Assembly: GCA_030533445.1 (NCBI GenBank)
Contig: CM060073.1
Span: forward strand, 39,912,928-39,976,927
Direction: 5' to 3'
DNA length: 64,000 nt
Origin: Cyprinodon diabolis
Taxonomy: Eukaryota; Chordata; Actinopteri; Cyprinodontiformes; Cyprinodontidae
Shown here: piece by piece, positions 13,201 to 24,865 of the stretch
Numbering within the stretch: the stretch's first letter is position 1
How the letters are laid out: every line of letters begins with the position of its first letter
Position numbers and translations under genes: made by a program
The notes under the pieces: generated by a model
Told to the model about the DNA's origin: nothing
What the model saw: only the letters and a program-made list of their open reading frames with translations
Database searches by the model: none

Positions 13201-13920
13201 TTAGTAATAATTCAGTGAGAGAAATTCGGATTAGATGGTGGCAACAATTCATCGCTTTATAAAAACAGATCTCATATTTATGCATCTTTACAAAAATAAA
13301 AAAGGAAAATATGAATCAGTGCATATTTATATGTAGGCCTATCATCCTTTCTTTAGATTCGGTGGAAGTTTATAGATCATAATTGATCCACAGAAGATAC
13401 TGCTGAGTTGATTATTCCATGCTCTGCACTTCATCTTTTTTTTCTCCCTGTATTTCTTTATTCATTTTTTTTTTGCTGCTGATGAAAAATTCAGAGCAGT
13501 GTCTTTGGGGTGCTATTTTAAACAGGCCTCTGCCTTCCTATCTGATCTTTTGCTGCTACTTGGGGATGTGGGGGATTGTGCAGAGTGTGTCGAGACTCTT
13601 TGGAAACAAGGTCCTCCATGTTGCCCCTGGTCACAGTCTCTCTTTCAAGCAGCTAATTTTATGCCACCCTCATCATGACTTTGGAGCAGAGAATGAGAGA
13701 CACAGAGAGATGGTATCTCCAGGATAAATAAGAAGAGGAAATTGAGTGGAAACTTTTACTACGCATAAGAAATCATCAGGGAAGAATTTTCTCCCTCTGT
13801 CTCTTCTTTCCTCAATTTATTATATACCCCAAATCTTACTGTTGTCACTTCTCTCCACATCCCTTTTTTTTCTTTCCCTGGCTTGTTTTATGTAGATTTT
13901 TGTTATATGTGGTAGGTAAA
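10241..13920. other. Unique-looking noncoding DNA
   Basis: No gene is supported. The phrase TTCGGCATCTGATATTAGCA near 10845 nearly repeats one at 9515 just left of the fold-back element, so a short flanking segment may be duplicated. Long T and A runs occur near 12530, 13100 and 13165. A 102-codon frame at 13419-13727 is low complexity at its start and unrecognised. Confidence 0.45.
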
Positions 13921-13924
13921 GTCC

Positions 13925-14260
13925 ATCACAGATGTTTACATGCATTGTTTAAAAAGAAAGCCTTCCTTTCTACTTGTCTGACACCACATCAAACTAAACA
14001 TTTTCTGCATAATTAAAGAACTAGTACTTTTTTTCTTAATGGCAAAATAAAATATTTTTTTTTGCAGTTGCTTCTTTTTTTTTTTCAAAGTTACAGATTC
14101 CAATAGATTTCTGTAGGATTTGGTGGACCTGTTCATGAGAATCACCAGCCCTATGTTATCCTTCCAAAAGCTTTCCACACTAGTTTACTGTGATTTTGGC
14201 CCATTCCACTCAACCGAATTGGTATATTTCAGTCAGGTTGTCAGGTACGATTATAACAGC
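13925..14260 (-). pseudogene. Decayed Tc1/mariner transposon fragment
   Basis: A TIR-like GTTTACATGCATTG occurs near 13933. A region near 14180-14245 reads, on the minus strand, like the end of a Tc1-like transposase gene; its plus-strand text TTTTGGCCCATTCCACTC is a common fossil Tc1 signature in fish. The frame is broken by stops and poly-A/T runs and no DDE catalytic set can be assembled. Only the 3' part of an element is present. Confidence 0.55.
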
Positions 14261-14640
14261 TTTGCAGTAATATTTCTTTGAGCCTGATATCAGTACTTTG
14301 TATTACCCTCTTTAAAATAATTGGTTTAGTTTCCCTGTTCAGGTAAAACAAAGCTGGGTTTTCTGGTTTGTCTCTGTTCTTTTTTATTGAAGCTGTGAAG
14401 AGTAAAATAGTTTTTTTTCTATCTCTAAAAAAACATTTGTATTTAGATAATTATGGAAAGTTAACCAGAAGAATATTTCTGTTTTCCTTATAATAATTTC
14501 AAGTATTTCTATGGTAATTAGAAAACCCTCTGCAAGTCTCTTTTTAGTTTTTATTACATTGTAAATCTCAGAAGCTACTTTGACCACGTTTGTTGTTTTT
14601 TTCCGATTATAACACAAGAATAGCCATAGCAGTCCTTGCA

Positions 14641-14965
14641 CATCCATCCATTTACTGTCACACTTAGCAGAGCTGTGAGGGGTGCTTTTGCCTATCTTCA
14701 GACATTTACGGGTGAGAGGCGGGGTCCACCATGGACAGGTCACAAGTCCATCGCAGGACAACACAGAGACAAACAACTATTCACGCACTTACTTACACCT
14801 AAAGAGATTTTAGAGAAGGTTATCTTTTTGGACTGTGGGAGGAAGCCGGAGTACCCGGAGGGAACCCATGGATGTTCAGGGAGAACATGCAAACTCCATG
14901 CGGAAAGACACCGGGCCTGGGAATCGAACCCGGAACCTTCTTACTGCAAGCCAGCTGTGCTACAA
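14641..14965 (-). mobile_element. tRNA-derived SINE, minus strand
   Basis: Read on the minus strand, the head has a polymerase III B-box-like GGTTCGATTCC (near 14930) and a degraded tRNA-like region. It is followed by a conserved body containing GGTACTCCGGCTTCCTCCC and the tail words GTCCTGCGATGGACT and ACCCCGCCTCTCACC. It ends in GGATGGATG, the usual tetranucleotide tail of this family. The A box is largely lost, so this is an inactive, slightly 5'-truncated copy. The sequence is a standard teleost repeat, but I cannot fix the family name. A 155-codon frame running through it on the plus strand is not a gene. Confidence 0.75.
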
Positions 14966-15275
14966 GCCCTTCCTTTCCCTTATTTCTCCAAATGTAAGGT
15001 AATGAATGTAAATGTAATCATTATTGGCCCAAATATTCATTTCATAATTTGGCAGGAGAGGTTTCCAATGATTAATGGTTTTGTTCCTATTTCTAAACTG
15101 TAGTCTGGCTGGCAGTTATATTGCTTTTGGAGTAATAAATTTTCTCTTTCTTAGCTGACCTTCATCCCAACACTAATTAAATCATTTCACTCTCAATCGT
15201 TAGACCCTATGAACAGCTTTGAGTCTCACATTTTCCACCACAACCTATTTATCTACGGTACACAGAACCTGCCCT

Positions 15276-16355
15276 CAGTGTTGGGAAAGTTCTCTTTCTA
15301 CGTGAACTAGTTCAAAGTTCAGTTCACACATTTTAAAATGAACTAGTTCAGTTCATAGTTCATAATTCAAAATTTTGAACTAAGTTCACAGTTCCAAAAA
15401 ATGAACTAGTTCATAGTTCTTTTTTTTTTTCTTTCATATATTGCTCAATTACACCATAGCCTACTGTAGAACCACAGACGGCAATTATTTTATCAATTGT
15501 AACTCTGAAACTGTGCGTCAGATTTCATCTTCATATCCAGTTTTGCATCCTTGACAACCAGGGTTTACATTAGCATTGAGGGGACAGCATTTCCCCATTG
15601 TTGCTTTAACGCTTTGTTGCTGTCCATTCACTTCACACTAGTAGCAGCTGCAGCTTTCACCCCTACAGTATATCCTCAAAAACATCAGGAAAAATGTGCT
15701 GCTTGAATGGTCTTTTTTATGAGGAATTATTAAAAGAAAAAGAAGTACTCTTTAAGGTGCAAATGTTTTTTTTTTTTTTATTTTAATTATTTTTTCCATT
15801 TGAAATTTCATTTCAGTACATACTAAAAAGGAATATTGGAATCCTGGAAAATTATACCAGGCAGGTTTAAGTACGGATTTTTTTACTTAAAGCCGGCGGG
15901 CAAAGTTTGCAGAGAAATGTAAGATTGTTGCCATCATCCTCACCGAACCACCTGGTCATAAAACTGTTTTAAGTGATCATACTGCTGCTTTGTCGCCTCC
16001 ACGGTCGCCTCCATGCTGCTGTGGCTTCCACGCTGCATTTTGTTTTGATGACGCACGCGGCTGTAGGCTACGACACTGGTAGCTGGTGTTGCCAGATTGG
16101 GTGTTTTTCCCGCTACATATTAAGGCCTGTTTACGGTGTGATTTAGCCGGGGTTTCGCCTGGAGGGCTCTATAGAAATCTGGCAACCTATTGAACGGAGT
16201 TGAACTGAGAGAGCGTGCCGTTCACAGACACCAGAACGAACGAGTTCACAATAACGTTCATCAGGCAGTAATACAGTACGTTCAGTTCACGTTCGCCCAA
16301 AATATGAACGAGTTCATGAACTTTCGTTCAATGAACGCGTTCAGGCACAACACTG
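15276..16355. mobile_element. Complete non-autonomous hAT-type element, 1,080 bp
   Basis: The element starts CAGTGTTGGG and ends CACAACACTG, giving short inverted termini of the hAT type. It is flanked on both sides by a perfect 8-bp duplication, CCTGCCCT (15268-15275 and 16356-16363), which is diagnostic of hAT transposition. Both subterminal regions are packed with short near-palindromes of the form TGAACTAGTTCA or TGAACGAGTTCA (15300-15415 and 16225-16345), the kind of repeats hAT transposases bind. The interior has no transposase frame, so it must have been moved by an enzyme encoded elsewhere. The perfect duplication suggests a fairly recent insertion. Confidence 0.85.
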
Positions 16356-16363
16356 CCTGCCCT

Positions 16364-18512
16364 CGTCCTGAACAGGTTCATGGCTGGACATTCTCCTTCT
16401 CTTTTTCCTATTCTATAATTTAACAATTGAACATATGAAGATGACACCTTCAGGCCTCTGGAAATAGCACCTGAACATGAACCAGATTTGCCGAAGTCCA
16501 TAATTGTTTTCCCTGATAGCTCCCTGAAGAATTTTCCTTTATTGTCGTAGAAGGTCTTAAAATATGTCCTCAGGGATCCTCCAGTTTACTCTGATGTTAA
16601 GCTTACAAACCCATCTTCATCTAGCCTTTGTATAAATGTTTAAAGGCTGATAATCTATGTCAAATTGGGACTGTGATCCAAGAATCCAAGAGCTATTATA
16701 ATTCTTGCTTGTACCAAAGGGAAAAGATTTTATATTGTTTATCTTGTTTAGTTCAAACAGATAAGGTTCACGCTGATTGAATATCAGAAAGAGAGTAAGT
16801 ATGCTTTTACATGTTCATATTAATGTTCTTAAATGTGCAGATCTGTTGTATTAAGCCAAATTGTTGGTTTAGAGCTCTGAATTTTGAGAAGGTTTCTTTT
16901 AAAGACCTGTCTCGTCTTTGTGATCTTTTCCTGCTCATGTGCCACATTTTCTTTGTAAGAAAGCTGGATTTTATTTCCTACCTTGACCTTGAGTATATTC
17001 TCATAAAATATTTACATTTAACAGTATTTTTCAGGCTTGTTACTTTTGCAATTTCCTCTACTTGAGACAGGGAAAAAAAGCACTATGCTACGTTTTTCTT
17101 TTTCCCTCAGCTCCCTGTTTCTCCTCCTTCTGTTTTCTGCCACATAACACTGCAGTGATGGCGGGTTTGCAGTAAGGCCTCAGGAATAGAAATGAGATGC
17201 ATGGTGGCACTGTGTCAAAGAGCAGCAGATTGAACATTAGCCTGAATCGTCGAGCAAATGTTTTCAGATTTTTTTTCCCCTAATTCAAATTAGCCTGGGA
17301 TATTGGCTTGGGAGCCAAGGGGGTGTAGTGAGAGCTATGCAGTGGACACCTGTTCTATTAACCCCACATGATGTGTTTGGGTGGGATTGCATGAATTATC
17401 TCAAGAGCGAGAGCATTCTCAGTGTGTGCTACTAATGCTCTCCTTGGTGTTCGCATATGTGACTCAGGAGAACATGGAAATAGAAAACAGAAAGTTAGAT
17501 TTGGTTGCCTTCAGCCACAGATTAGTTGCTAAATGAAGGATGTCTGCTCCATGTTTGTTAATCAAACAGACACTTTAAACTTGAACACAGGGAGGGCTCT
17601 TCCACTCTGACATCAGAGAGGGTTATTTATGATGTATGTGGCTAGAGTTGGTGTTTGACTTATTGCAGGGGTCACAGGATGTGGGTGGATTTAGATGCTA
17701 CTTTATCACTCTTACCTCGCCATTCTTAACCAAGTCACGTCCAACCCTGTCACTGTGTTGGGTCACCTCCAGTATCTGCATCTGTATCTATGTGTGTTTG
17801 CTGGTGCATGTATACCTTACACTGTATACTCGTGATACCACTTGATAGTATTGACTGGGACAACTCACACACAAACACACACACACACACACACAATCTG
17901 TATTTTCATATCGAGGACACACAAAGTTAATGCCTCAATAATTCCGTCTCAGCAAGTTTCTGACAGCTGATTAATTACAAAACAAATTAGGGATCATTGC
18001 TCACTATTAAAGCATATTTCACTTTTCAACTAATCATTATCTGTTTATGTATTTTTATTGCATACTGATATGTAAATTATTCACATTTCAAAACATTCTA
18101 GTCAACTGGTAAAGGCCTTAGAAAGATACAATAAAATTACTTTCCTTTATTTGTGCCGTTATTCATTTTTGTAGATCTACAATTGTAGAATATTTCCAAT
18201 GTAGGTTTATTTCTTTTTTTATTGCCACTTAACCTATTCTCTGTCTGGGATACATGTTTCTTTTTGGGACCTGATAAAATCCTCAAGAATATCCACTTTC
18301 ATACTAATGTTTGAATAAAATAAATAAATAGTAAATAAACACAATTTAAGCCCAAATATAAGATTATATGCATGTCAGGAATTAGGATTATCTCAGAAAC
18401 CTCCATGCCATGGAGAATTAGGGAACCCTGACAACAAAAAAGTATTACTTATGTGTACCTTATAAAGTAGCTAGTTGGAAGTGTATGTTTTACTTTTTGA
18501 TTTTTTTTCAAG
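16364..18512. other. Unique-looking noncoding DNA
   Basis: No gene is recognised. Open frames up to 84 codons show no domain. The one simple repeat is the CA tract listed separately. Confidence 0.5.
17866..17895. repeat. CA dinucleotide microsatellite
   Basis: A short (CA)n tract with one interrupting A residue, typical of vertebrate intergenic or intronic DNA. Confidence 0.9.
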
Positions 18513-18718
18513 CGTTTTATTGTCATCACACCGTCACAAGTACAAAGCAACGAAATTAACTCTCTGCATTTAACCCATCCTCTTGGGGAGCAGTGGGCTG
18601 CTATTGTGCGATTAAGGGTCTTGCTCAGGGACCCAGAGTGGCAGTCTGTAGGAGTGGGGCTCGAACTCAGAACCTCAGGATTCCATGCTCTATTCCGTAA
18701 CCACTAGGCAGCCACTCC
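18513..18718 (-). mobile_element. tRNA-derived SINE, family shared with 49375
   Basis: On the minus strand the head carries an A-box-like TGGCTGCCTAGTGGTTACGG and a B-box-like GAGTTCGAGCCCC at tRNA spacing. The body then has CACTCTGGGTCCCTGAGCAA and ACCCTTAA, and the 3' end is near TGACAATAAA. The body matches the plus-strand copy at 49375-49560. Both are old and diverged. A LINE-mobilised SINE of a common fish type is the best reading; the family name is not assigned. Confidence 0.75.
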
Positions 18719-20540
18719 CCCCATTTTATTTGGTTTTCTATAATCTATCCCAATAATAAATGTTCTTTTCTTTTCTAAGAGATTAGGATTGTTTAATTCA
18801 GGACAAACCTTAGCCAACAAGTCTTTTGGCCAGCCTGGATCTCCAAGCACTTCACATAATACAGTATTTTATCCTCATTCAGTAAATGACTTCCTCCTCA
18901 GCTGCAAGCCATGCAGCTCTTTTAGCAGAGAAAGTTGCTTGTTCCTTTCCTCTTTAAATGTTATCTAACAGCCGCAAAATGAATGAAAACGTGGGGGGGA
19001 ACACAGCTGCATTGTAGCTAATGTTTCCAAAAGACAAATATTCTTTTTCTGTAACTAGAAAGACCAAATTGAAGAAAATCCCATTAGCAGTTCTTGCAAA
19101 AAGATTTTTAGACAGAAAATCAAATGTACCGTGGATGAAAATATTTTTTTAGCAATGAAGATACCCTATGCAGTTTGCACCAACTAACTGTGCATTATTG
19201 CACATCTGCTCTTGTGTAGTAGACTGTTTAATTTTTCCATCGTACAGCAGCTTGGCTCCAGCCTCCCTCTCTGTCCTTGGCTGTGCTGACAGTGGTTGCC
19301 CTGTTGTGCTTTTAACCTCAATCTAAAGCCATGACTGATGGGACTCAGCAGCCTCCTGCCTGCTTCACCTCTCACAAATGATATATGTTTGCAGAGAGAT
19401 TTACCTTTTCTAGTCTGTGTGTTTGTGGGAGGTTGTTTCTTTTTTTTGCTGTCTGAGTGTGGGCGTGCTGGATCCTTGATTCTGACCTACACTTGATAGA
19501 GTGTTGTGGCCTGTATTTCTTGCAGTGGGATTTGTCTTTGCGTAAATTAACCAGGAAAGAACAAGTGTCCTCGGCTTTCTATTGTATGCGTCACTTCACT
19601 AGGTCTCGGCTGACTAGATTTCATGCCAGCCGGGTATTAAATGTTTAATGCTTGTGGATGTAGGAGATTGCCTTCTACTTGTCCTGATTAAATATTTAGG
19701 AGTGTCTGAATAGAGTATTCACATTGCTAGGTGGGTAAGGGACCCCAAACGTGGTGTCAGAACATAACTGACTGCCAGCTGTCTATTTGGTGATGGCTGT
19801 GAATCTACTGGGAGCTTCACTGTGGAGCACTGGTGGCAAACAGAATTGGAGGTGAGAGGGCAGGTTATATTTATCTCGGTCCTCCCTCATGTATAGCTGG
19901 CGGTTTTGGTTCTCTGTGCAGCTCTAGCCTGGTTCACATTGAGAACACTGCTTTTACTTATGAAAACAGAGGTCAGTAGACAAGGATAAAGCTTGCATAT
20001 TCTAGATACCATATATAGAAGACATCTGTGAACTATGTATATGTCAGTTTACCATAACAGAAACCCAAAATGTTTCCCATTTAAAAAATATAAAATGGAT
20101 TACAAAATGACCATTAAGAAATGTTTCTTTAAGAAAGTCCTCCAAAGAAAATAAAAAAGAGTTTATTTCACTTTCCTACTCGAAAGATCTGCAAGGCAGA
20201 TTTACAAAGAGGGGCATTAAATTAATGCTTTAGAATCAAAGAGCCTTTTAAAAAGTCTGATTCATCTATCTGACTTAAAGTTCACTCTTAATGTGAACTA
20301 AATTAAGCTTTTATTTCCAGCTTGCTGTTGATTCCTTGCACTCACTTTTTAAAAATGAGTTCACTACAAAAATAAGTTGGGGCTGACTGAATTAAATCCC
20401 AGTTGGGGTTCCCTGGCTTTTAGAAGATCAAGCACACTTCATCCCTCTGTAAAGAATACATTTCTCTGTTTGCGTTTTTTGAGTACTTTCTGTAAAAAGA
20501 CAAAAACAAAAACGTGAGGGTTTTCTCAGCGTCTTGTAAA
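18719..20540. other. Unique-looking noncoding DNA
   Basis: No gene, RNA gene or clear repeat is seen. Frames of about 60 codons at 19184-19375 and 19457-19648 are unrecognised. Confidence 0.45.
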
Positions 20541-20542
20541 AA

Positions 20543-20746
20543 TGTTCTGATTTTATATAGGGCATTTCCAACTACACTTAGCCATTTATAGCCACATTCT
20601 CTCACATTTATTCACCAATGCACAAAAAAGTAGGGAACTTGGGGTTTGCACAGGTGCTAATTGGCATTTTTAAGCAGAAGCTGGAATTAAACCCACAACC
20701 CTCTAAACGAAAGAAACTGCTAAAACCACTATCCCACGGTCACCAC
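20543..20746 (-). mobile_element. Degraded tRNA-derived SINE, second type
   Basis: Read on the minus strand, the head has a degraded A box (GGGATAGTGGT) and B box (GGGTTTAATTCC). The body contains TGAATAAATGTGAGAGAATG, GGCTATAAATGG and a closing GCCCTATATAAAATCAG. That order matches a very common fish SINE whose tail normally reads like CGCTATATAAAT. Many substitutions show it is old. Confidence 0.55.
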
Positions 20747-20749
20747 ATT

Positions 20750-23700
20750 TGAACCAATGTAATTAAAACAGGGTTTTATGTAAACTTTTAATTTCCAGTA
20801 CCAATTATGCATCAACAAATAGTGTAGAAAGTTGTCATATCCCTTAAAGTCTTACCCTATTTTAAGTAACAGACAAACACAAAGGTTTATGCAGCAGTTC
20901 CTATAGTATTAATCTACTACCATCATGTTCTCTAGTGGGGATGTTGTGTTTAAGGTGATTTACAGAGTTGTTGTTTTTTTGCTATTTATTTAAAACAGTC
21001 ACTGTTTTACATGCAGACTAAGAATTTAGATCTTTGTTTTATATCACCAAACAGCCTTGTTTTAAGATACTGGCCTCTGGTATAGAATGTTAAACCTGGA
21101 TACGTTCCAGTAGGAGATTTCTTTAAACAACCAATCAATGAAGGGAATATTTATGAAGTTCACAAGAAATATTTGTTTCATTAACCAATTATTTTACCTG
21201 AACTGTGGAACTGTGTGGATGCTCCAGAGTGAGTTGGGCCTCTTGGCTGGTTTTCCGATAAATATTCTCACTTTAAGTGCATTTCTTGGTTAATTTCTAC
21301 ATAAAACAAGAACTCATTGAGTACATTTTGGTGGAAACTGGTTGAAATATTACTGTATTGTCACTTTTTCAGATTTGTATTTACAGCAGATCCTTTTACT
21401 TACAAATATACACCCGCTAGTGGAAGTCTATGATGTGAAATCCAAGGTTTTTAGAAAATAATGCAACACATCGAGAAAAGGAGAACGTCTTTTGAAAGGC
21501 ATTGTTTGCTCACACTCAACAAGGTCCACAGTCTGTCACATTGTTTTTCATATACAGGCAGTTTCAACTGTAGAACAAGATCTTAAAGTGTAGATTTCCC
21601 AGTGAGATAATTGTATGTTTCGTCCTTCAACCTTTGAGCGGTGAAGAAGAACAGAGTCCAATCTTGACATTGGACCGTGGGATCATCCAAAGAGACACCT
21701 GGTTGCACCACAGACCACTTCTTAACACTGGCTCAAAGTGAATGCATTGTTCTTAGAGGCTAACATAAAAACAGAGAAGACATGAAGCATTCTTTTTGTA
21801 CTGATCTTGCTGGCATTTTCCCCAGTTTACACTCCCATTCACACATCCACAAGAAAAGGAGAATCCAATGGCATGCCATCCAAAACAGCTAAAGTCTGCA
21901 GCTGGGGAGATAAAGAGAAGGAAGGGAAATCCTGTCCAACTGGAGAGAATTCTCCCTGTTCAACACAGAAAGACAGAACTTCAAGAACAGCATGTCTGAC
22001 TTGGCTGGCCTTTTGGACGACCAACAAAGAGACAGAGGATTGATCAGAGAAGAGGGAAACCATCACAGTAACAGCCTAAGGGCTGGAGAACAACCTCCTG
22101 CTCCCCAATCAGATCTGCTTCTCCCAAAGAATGAAAGCAAGAGTCTGAGAAAAAGATATCTCCATGAGTTCAATAAGGACACACAGTGCTCCACTGGTGG
22201 GTGCTTGGTCCTGTAGTTACTGGCCTCACATTAAGTCATTGCTCAGCAAATAACTGTAGTTTATGGAGAGACATGCCTTCGGCCTTGTTGTGTGTGTGCT
22301 AAAGAGCAGATGTGACTTTCATGGATGGCCTAAAAAAAACTTTGGAGTGCAAGTTGTTGTGGTTGGTGACAAAATAAGCACACTTTACAACTGTCTGCAC
22401 CCACTGCCTATTCTTTACAATAATCCAGAGCTTTGTGGTTAGGCTGTAACGCTATTTTCATTGCATTGTTCTGTTTTTTTTTTTTGCTCTGGTACTTGTT
22501 AGTTTGTTGTGTCAGTCCTCTCAGGAATGTTCCTGCTTTTCATTAGCCGGACTGCATCATAGATTCTGACCCATGATTCAAACAGTCATGGGGAGCAAAG
22601 TTTTGAAGGTATTTTTCTAATTATATTGTTCTGTATCACAGTTCATTAGTCATGCTGTTATACTTCGTCATCTACTCAAGAATTTAGACTTAGGTCAGCA
22701 GCGTGTATGTTTGTTCAGCTGGTATTAGCGTATAAAAAGATTTGAAAACTGCTCAAATTTTTCGTTATACCATTTTTTAAGATTTAAATTCCTTTTACAT
22801 TGCTTTCACACCCAGCCTTTGGAATGCTTTGAACCATGACAGAGTCCTTTTGTCTGGAATTGGTCTTGAGTGTGAACTGAGTCCAGGACCCTGAAATGGA
22901 CCTGGAACCGTACCATGTCATGGTTACAACTACTTAACTGGTTAATCTGGACCCTAGAGAGGTGTGTCTTTAGTTTATATGTGTTCCAGGATAACAGCAG
23001 AAAGAGAAAATGTGACATTATAGCAGCATGTTTGAGCTGCTTGTTCAAACCATTTAAGAGCTTGAATCTGATAATACAATGGTGAAAAGGTGAATAGGCA
23101 CAGGCACACAACCTCAGTACATTTAGAAAAAAAGGTACCAACAGAAAACTCATGTTTCCTCTTATTGCTTTTGATTTCTCCTCATTCAGAACCTTACTGG
23201 AACAACACTAAATAATCCCATGGAGCTGCATTAGGTTGTTTGTCTTAGTCTAAAAAATGCTTTTGCTTCAGATTAAAGCACAGCTGAAATTGTGAATGTT
23301 CTCACTTTATCCAATCCATTGACCGATCCCTAGAGTGGATCAGCACTGTGAATGCATGTAACAATGTAGCTGGTACAGTTTTCTTGGCTTGGTGGTGCTT
23401 GTCAGTTGTGCACCTTTGCTTTACCTAGCTTAAGGTCGTAGGGAAATCATATTTAAATGTCAAATCATTCTGGTTCAAACATGTGTATAAATGTACCCCA
23501 AAATTTAGAAAATTTTCTATTTAAAAAAAAAAATCCTTTCTTAAAATCGGTGGAGGTTTTTTTTCCCGTTATCTTATGCAGGCCAGTTATAAGTCAGCTT
23601 GTACACCTAAATTCGATCATATCTCAAAGGTCATCTGGCAATCATATTTTTTCGGTCAGAGAATCTTGATTCATATGTCGCAGCTAATATACACAATGAT

Positions 23701-24800
23701 TGAAATAAGAAATAAGAATCATTTGCTTTCCCTCTGAGTTCCGTCTCAGAGTTCACGGGGATGGACGTCTGTGTCTTCAGGCAGGTGTAGAGCTAACAGA
23801 ACTGGCAGCGTTGCGAGGAAAGGGCTCAAACATGTACGGCTGTAAGCCCTCTACCCCAAACCAAGCTTCTGCCGCCCTGCGTCCTCTTCAACAACGTTGT
23901 CCCCGCTTTCCCCCTCAAAATAAAAAATGTATGACGGAGAAGACTCATCCACGACCTCCGACACAAAACTCTCCTCCTGTTTCCGCTGTCCAGAGCATTT
24001 CTTGACAGTCTCCCAATATAATTTCCCATTGGGAACCTACTAGCACTAGGTTGCTAACTAGTTAGCAAGATGCTTCCGAGACACCGGCTACAATCAAACT
24101 CACTTGCGAACCTTCCGCCACAACAATCTCACCCTCTTGATAAATGACCAATCACATTCACTTTATTCACTCGTGTAAAGTCGGGCACCACTCGGGAGCC
24201 GTTTTCCTACGACTTTAAAAGACATAAAAGGTCATTTGTTCCAAAACAGACAATGTCAAAACTGAAATTTATTTTTAAAAACCGCTTTTTAAACTTCATA
24301 AAATAAATCTGCTTCCAAATCATGCTGCTGGGAATTGCCTGAACGCAGGTAACATTGGTTACAATTTCCAGTATATATGTTTGGGGTGTCGCCTGATTCT
24401 GTCTCCTGCTTACTTGTACTTGGATTATTTCACTATTCTTACAGCTCATAGTCATTTTATGTTGGTGTTTACCTATCCTGTTGGATCTCTGACATGACAT
24501 TGGTGGGTGCGCTTCAACCCCCCCTACTTTATGTCAAATCTTTTGACTAATCCTGAGATGAAAAGAAAATGATTAAAGCATAGGTTTGAAGGATGATTGA
24601 AATAGTCTTCATCTAAACCTCAAGCTCTATAAGCTAAATCTAGATGTAGATTGTAATCCTCCACTCATCCACCAGTCAAATTTCTTCTACATTTTAGGCT
24701 GCTTGCCGGGATACTAAGCTGACGAGGGAACCCAGAGTCTTTTTCCTCAGTACCACCTTCACAATCATTTTCAGGGAAACCCCTGCATTAGCAGACAACA
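20750..24800. other. Mostly unique noncoding DNA
   Basis: No gene is proven. A small open frame at 21914-22216 is listed separately. The stretch about 23700-24235 is richer in C and G than its surroundings and is bracketed by loosely similar words (ATTCATATGTCG / CGACTTTAAAAG), so it may be an unrecognised element. Confidence 0.4.
21914..22216 (+). CDS. Small open frame of unknown status, CaaX-like C-terminus (doubtful gene)
   Basis: From a stop codon at 21911 the frame stays open for about 100 codons to a TAG at 22214. The first ATG is at 21992, giving 74 residues. The peptide is hydrophilic, rich in Q, R, K, E and D (for example LLDDQQRDRG and SLRKRYLHEFNKD), and ends CLVL. A C-terminal Cys-aliphatic-aliphatic-Leu is the form recognised by geranylgeranyltransferase I. 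A pyrimidine-rich stretch ending in CAG just before 21970 could be a splice acceptor. I know no protein with this sequence. It may be a terminal exon, a processed fragment, or chance. Confidence 0.15.
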   Translation, partial: REGREILSNWREFSLFNTERQNFKNSMSDLAGLLDDQQRDRGLIREEGNHHSNSLRAGEQPPAPQSDLLLPKNESKSLRKRYLHEFNKDTQCSTGGCLVL

Positions 24801-24804
24801 AAGC

Positions 24805-24808
<4 letters not shown>

Positions 24809-24862
<54 letters not shown>
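24809..24862. repeat. AT dinucleotide microsatellite, 27 units
   Basis: An uninterrupted AT tract of about 54 bp. It is likely polymorphic in length. Confidence 0.95.

Positions 24863-24865
<3 letters not shown>

Noticed and set aside
14384..14776. 130-codon minus-strand open frame
   Set aside because: Partly overlaps the SINE; the rest is AT-rich Lys/Ile/Phe sequence without a recognisable motif.
14880..14965. Possible tRNA gene on the minus strand
   Set aside because: Only a B-box-like word is kept and no cloverleaf can be formed; it is the head of a SINE.
14636..15103. 155-codon plus-strand open frame, second longest in the window
   Set aside because: It runs antisense through a tRNA-derived SINE; its Cys- and Arg-rich peptide is the translation of the repeat body.
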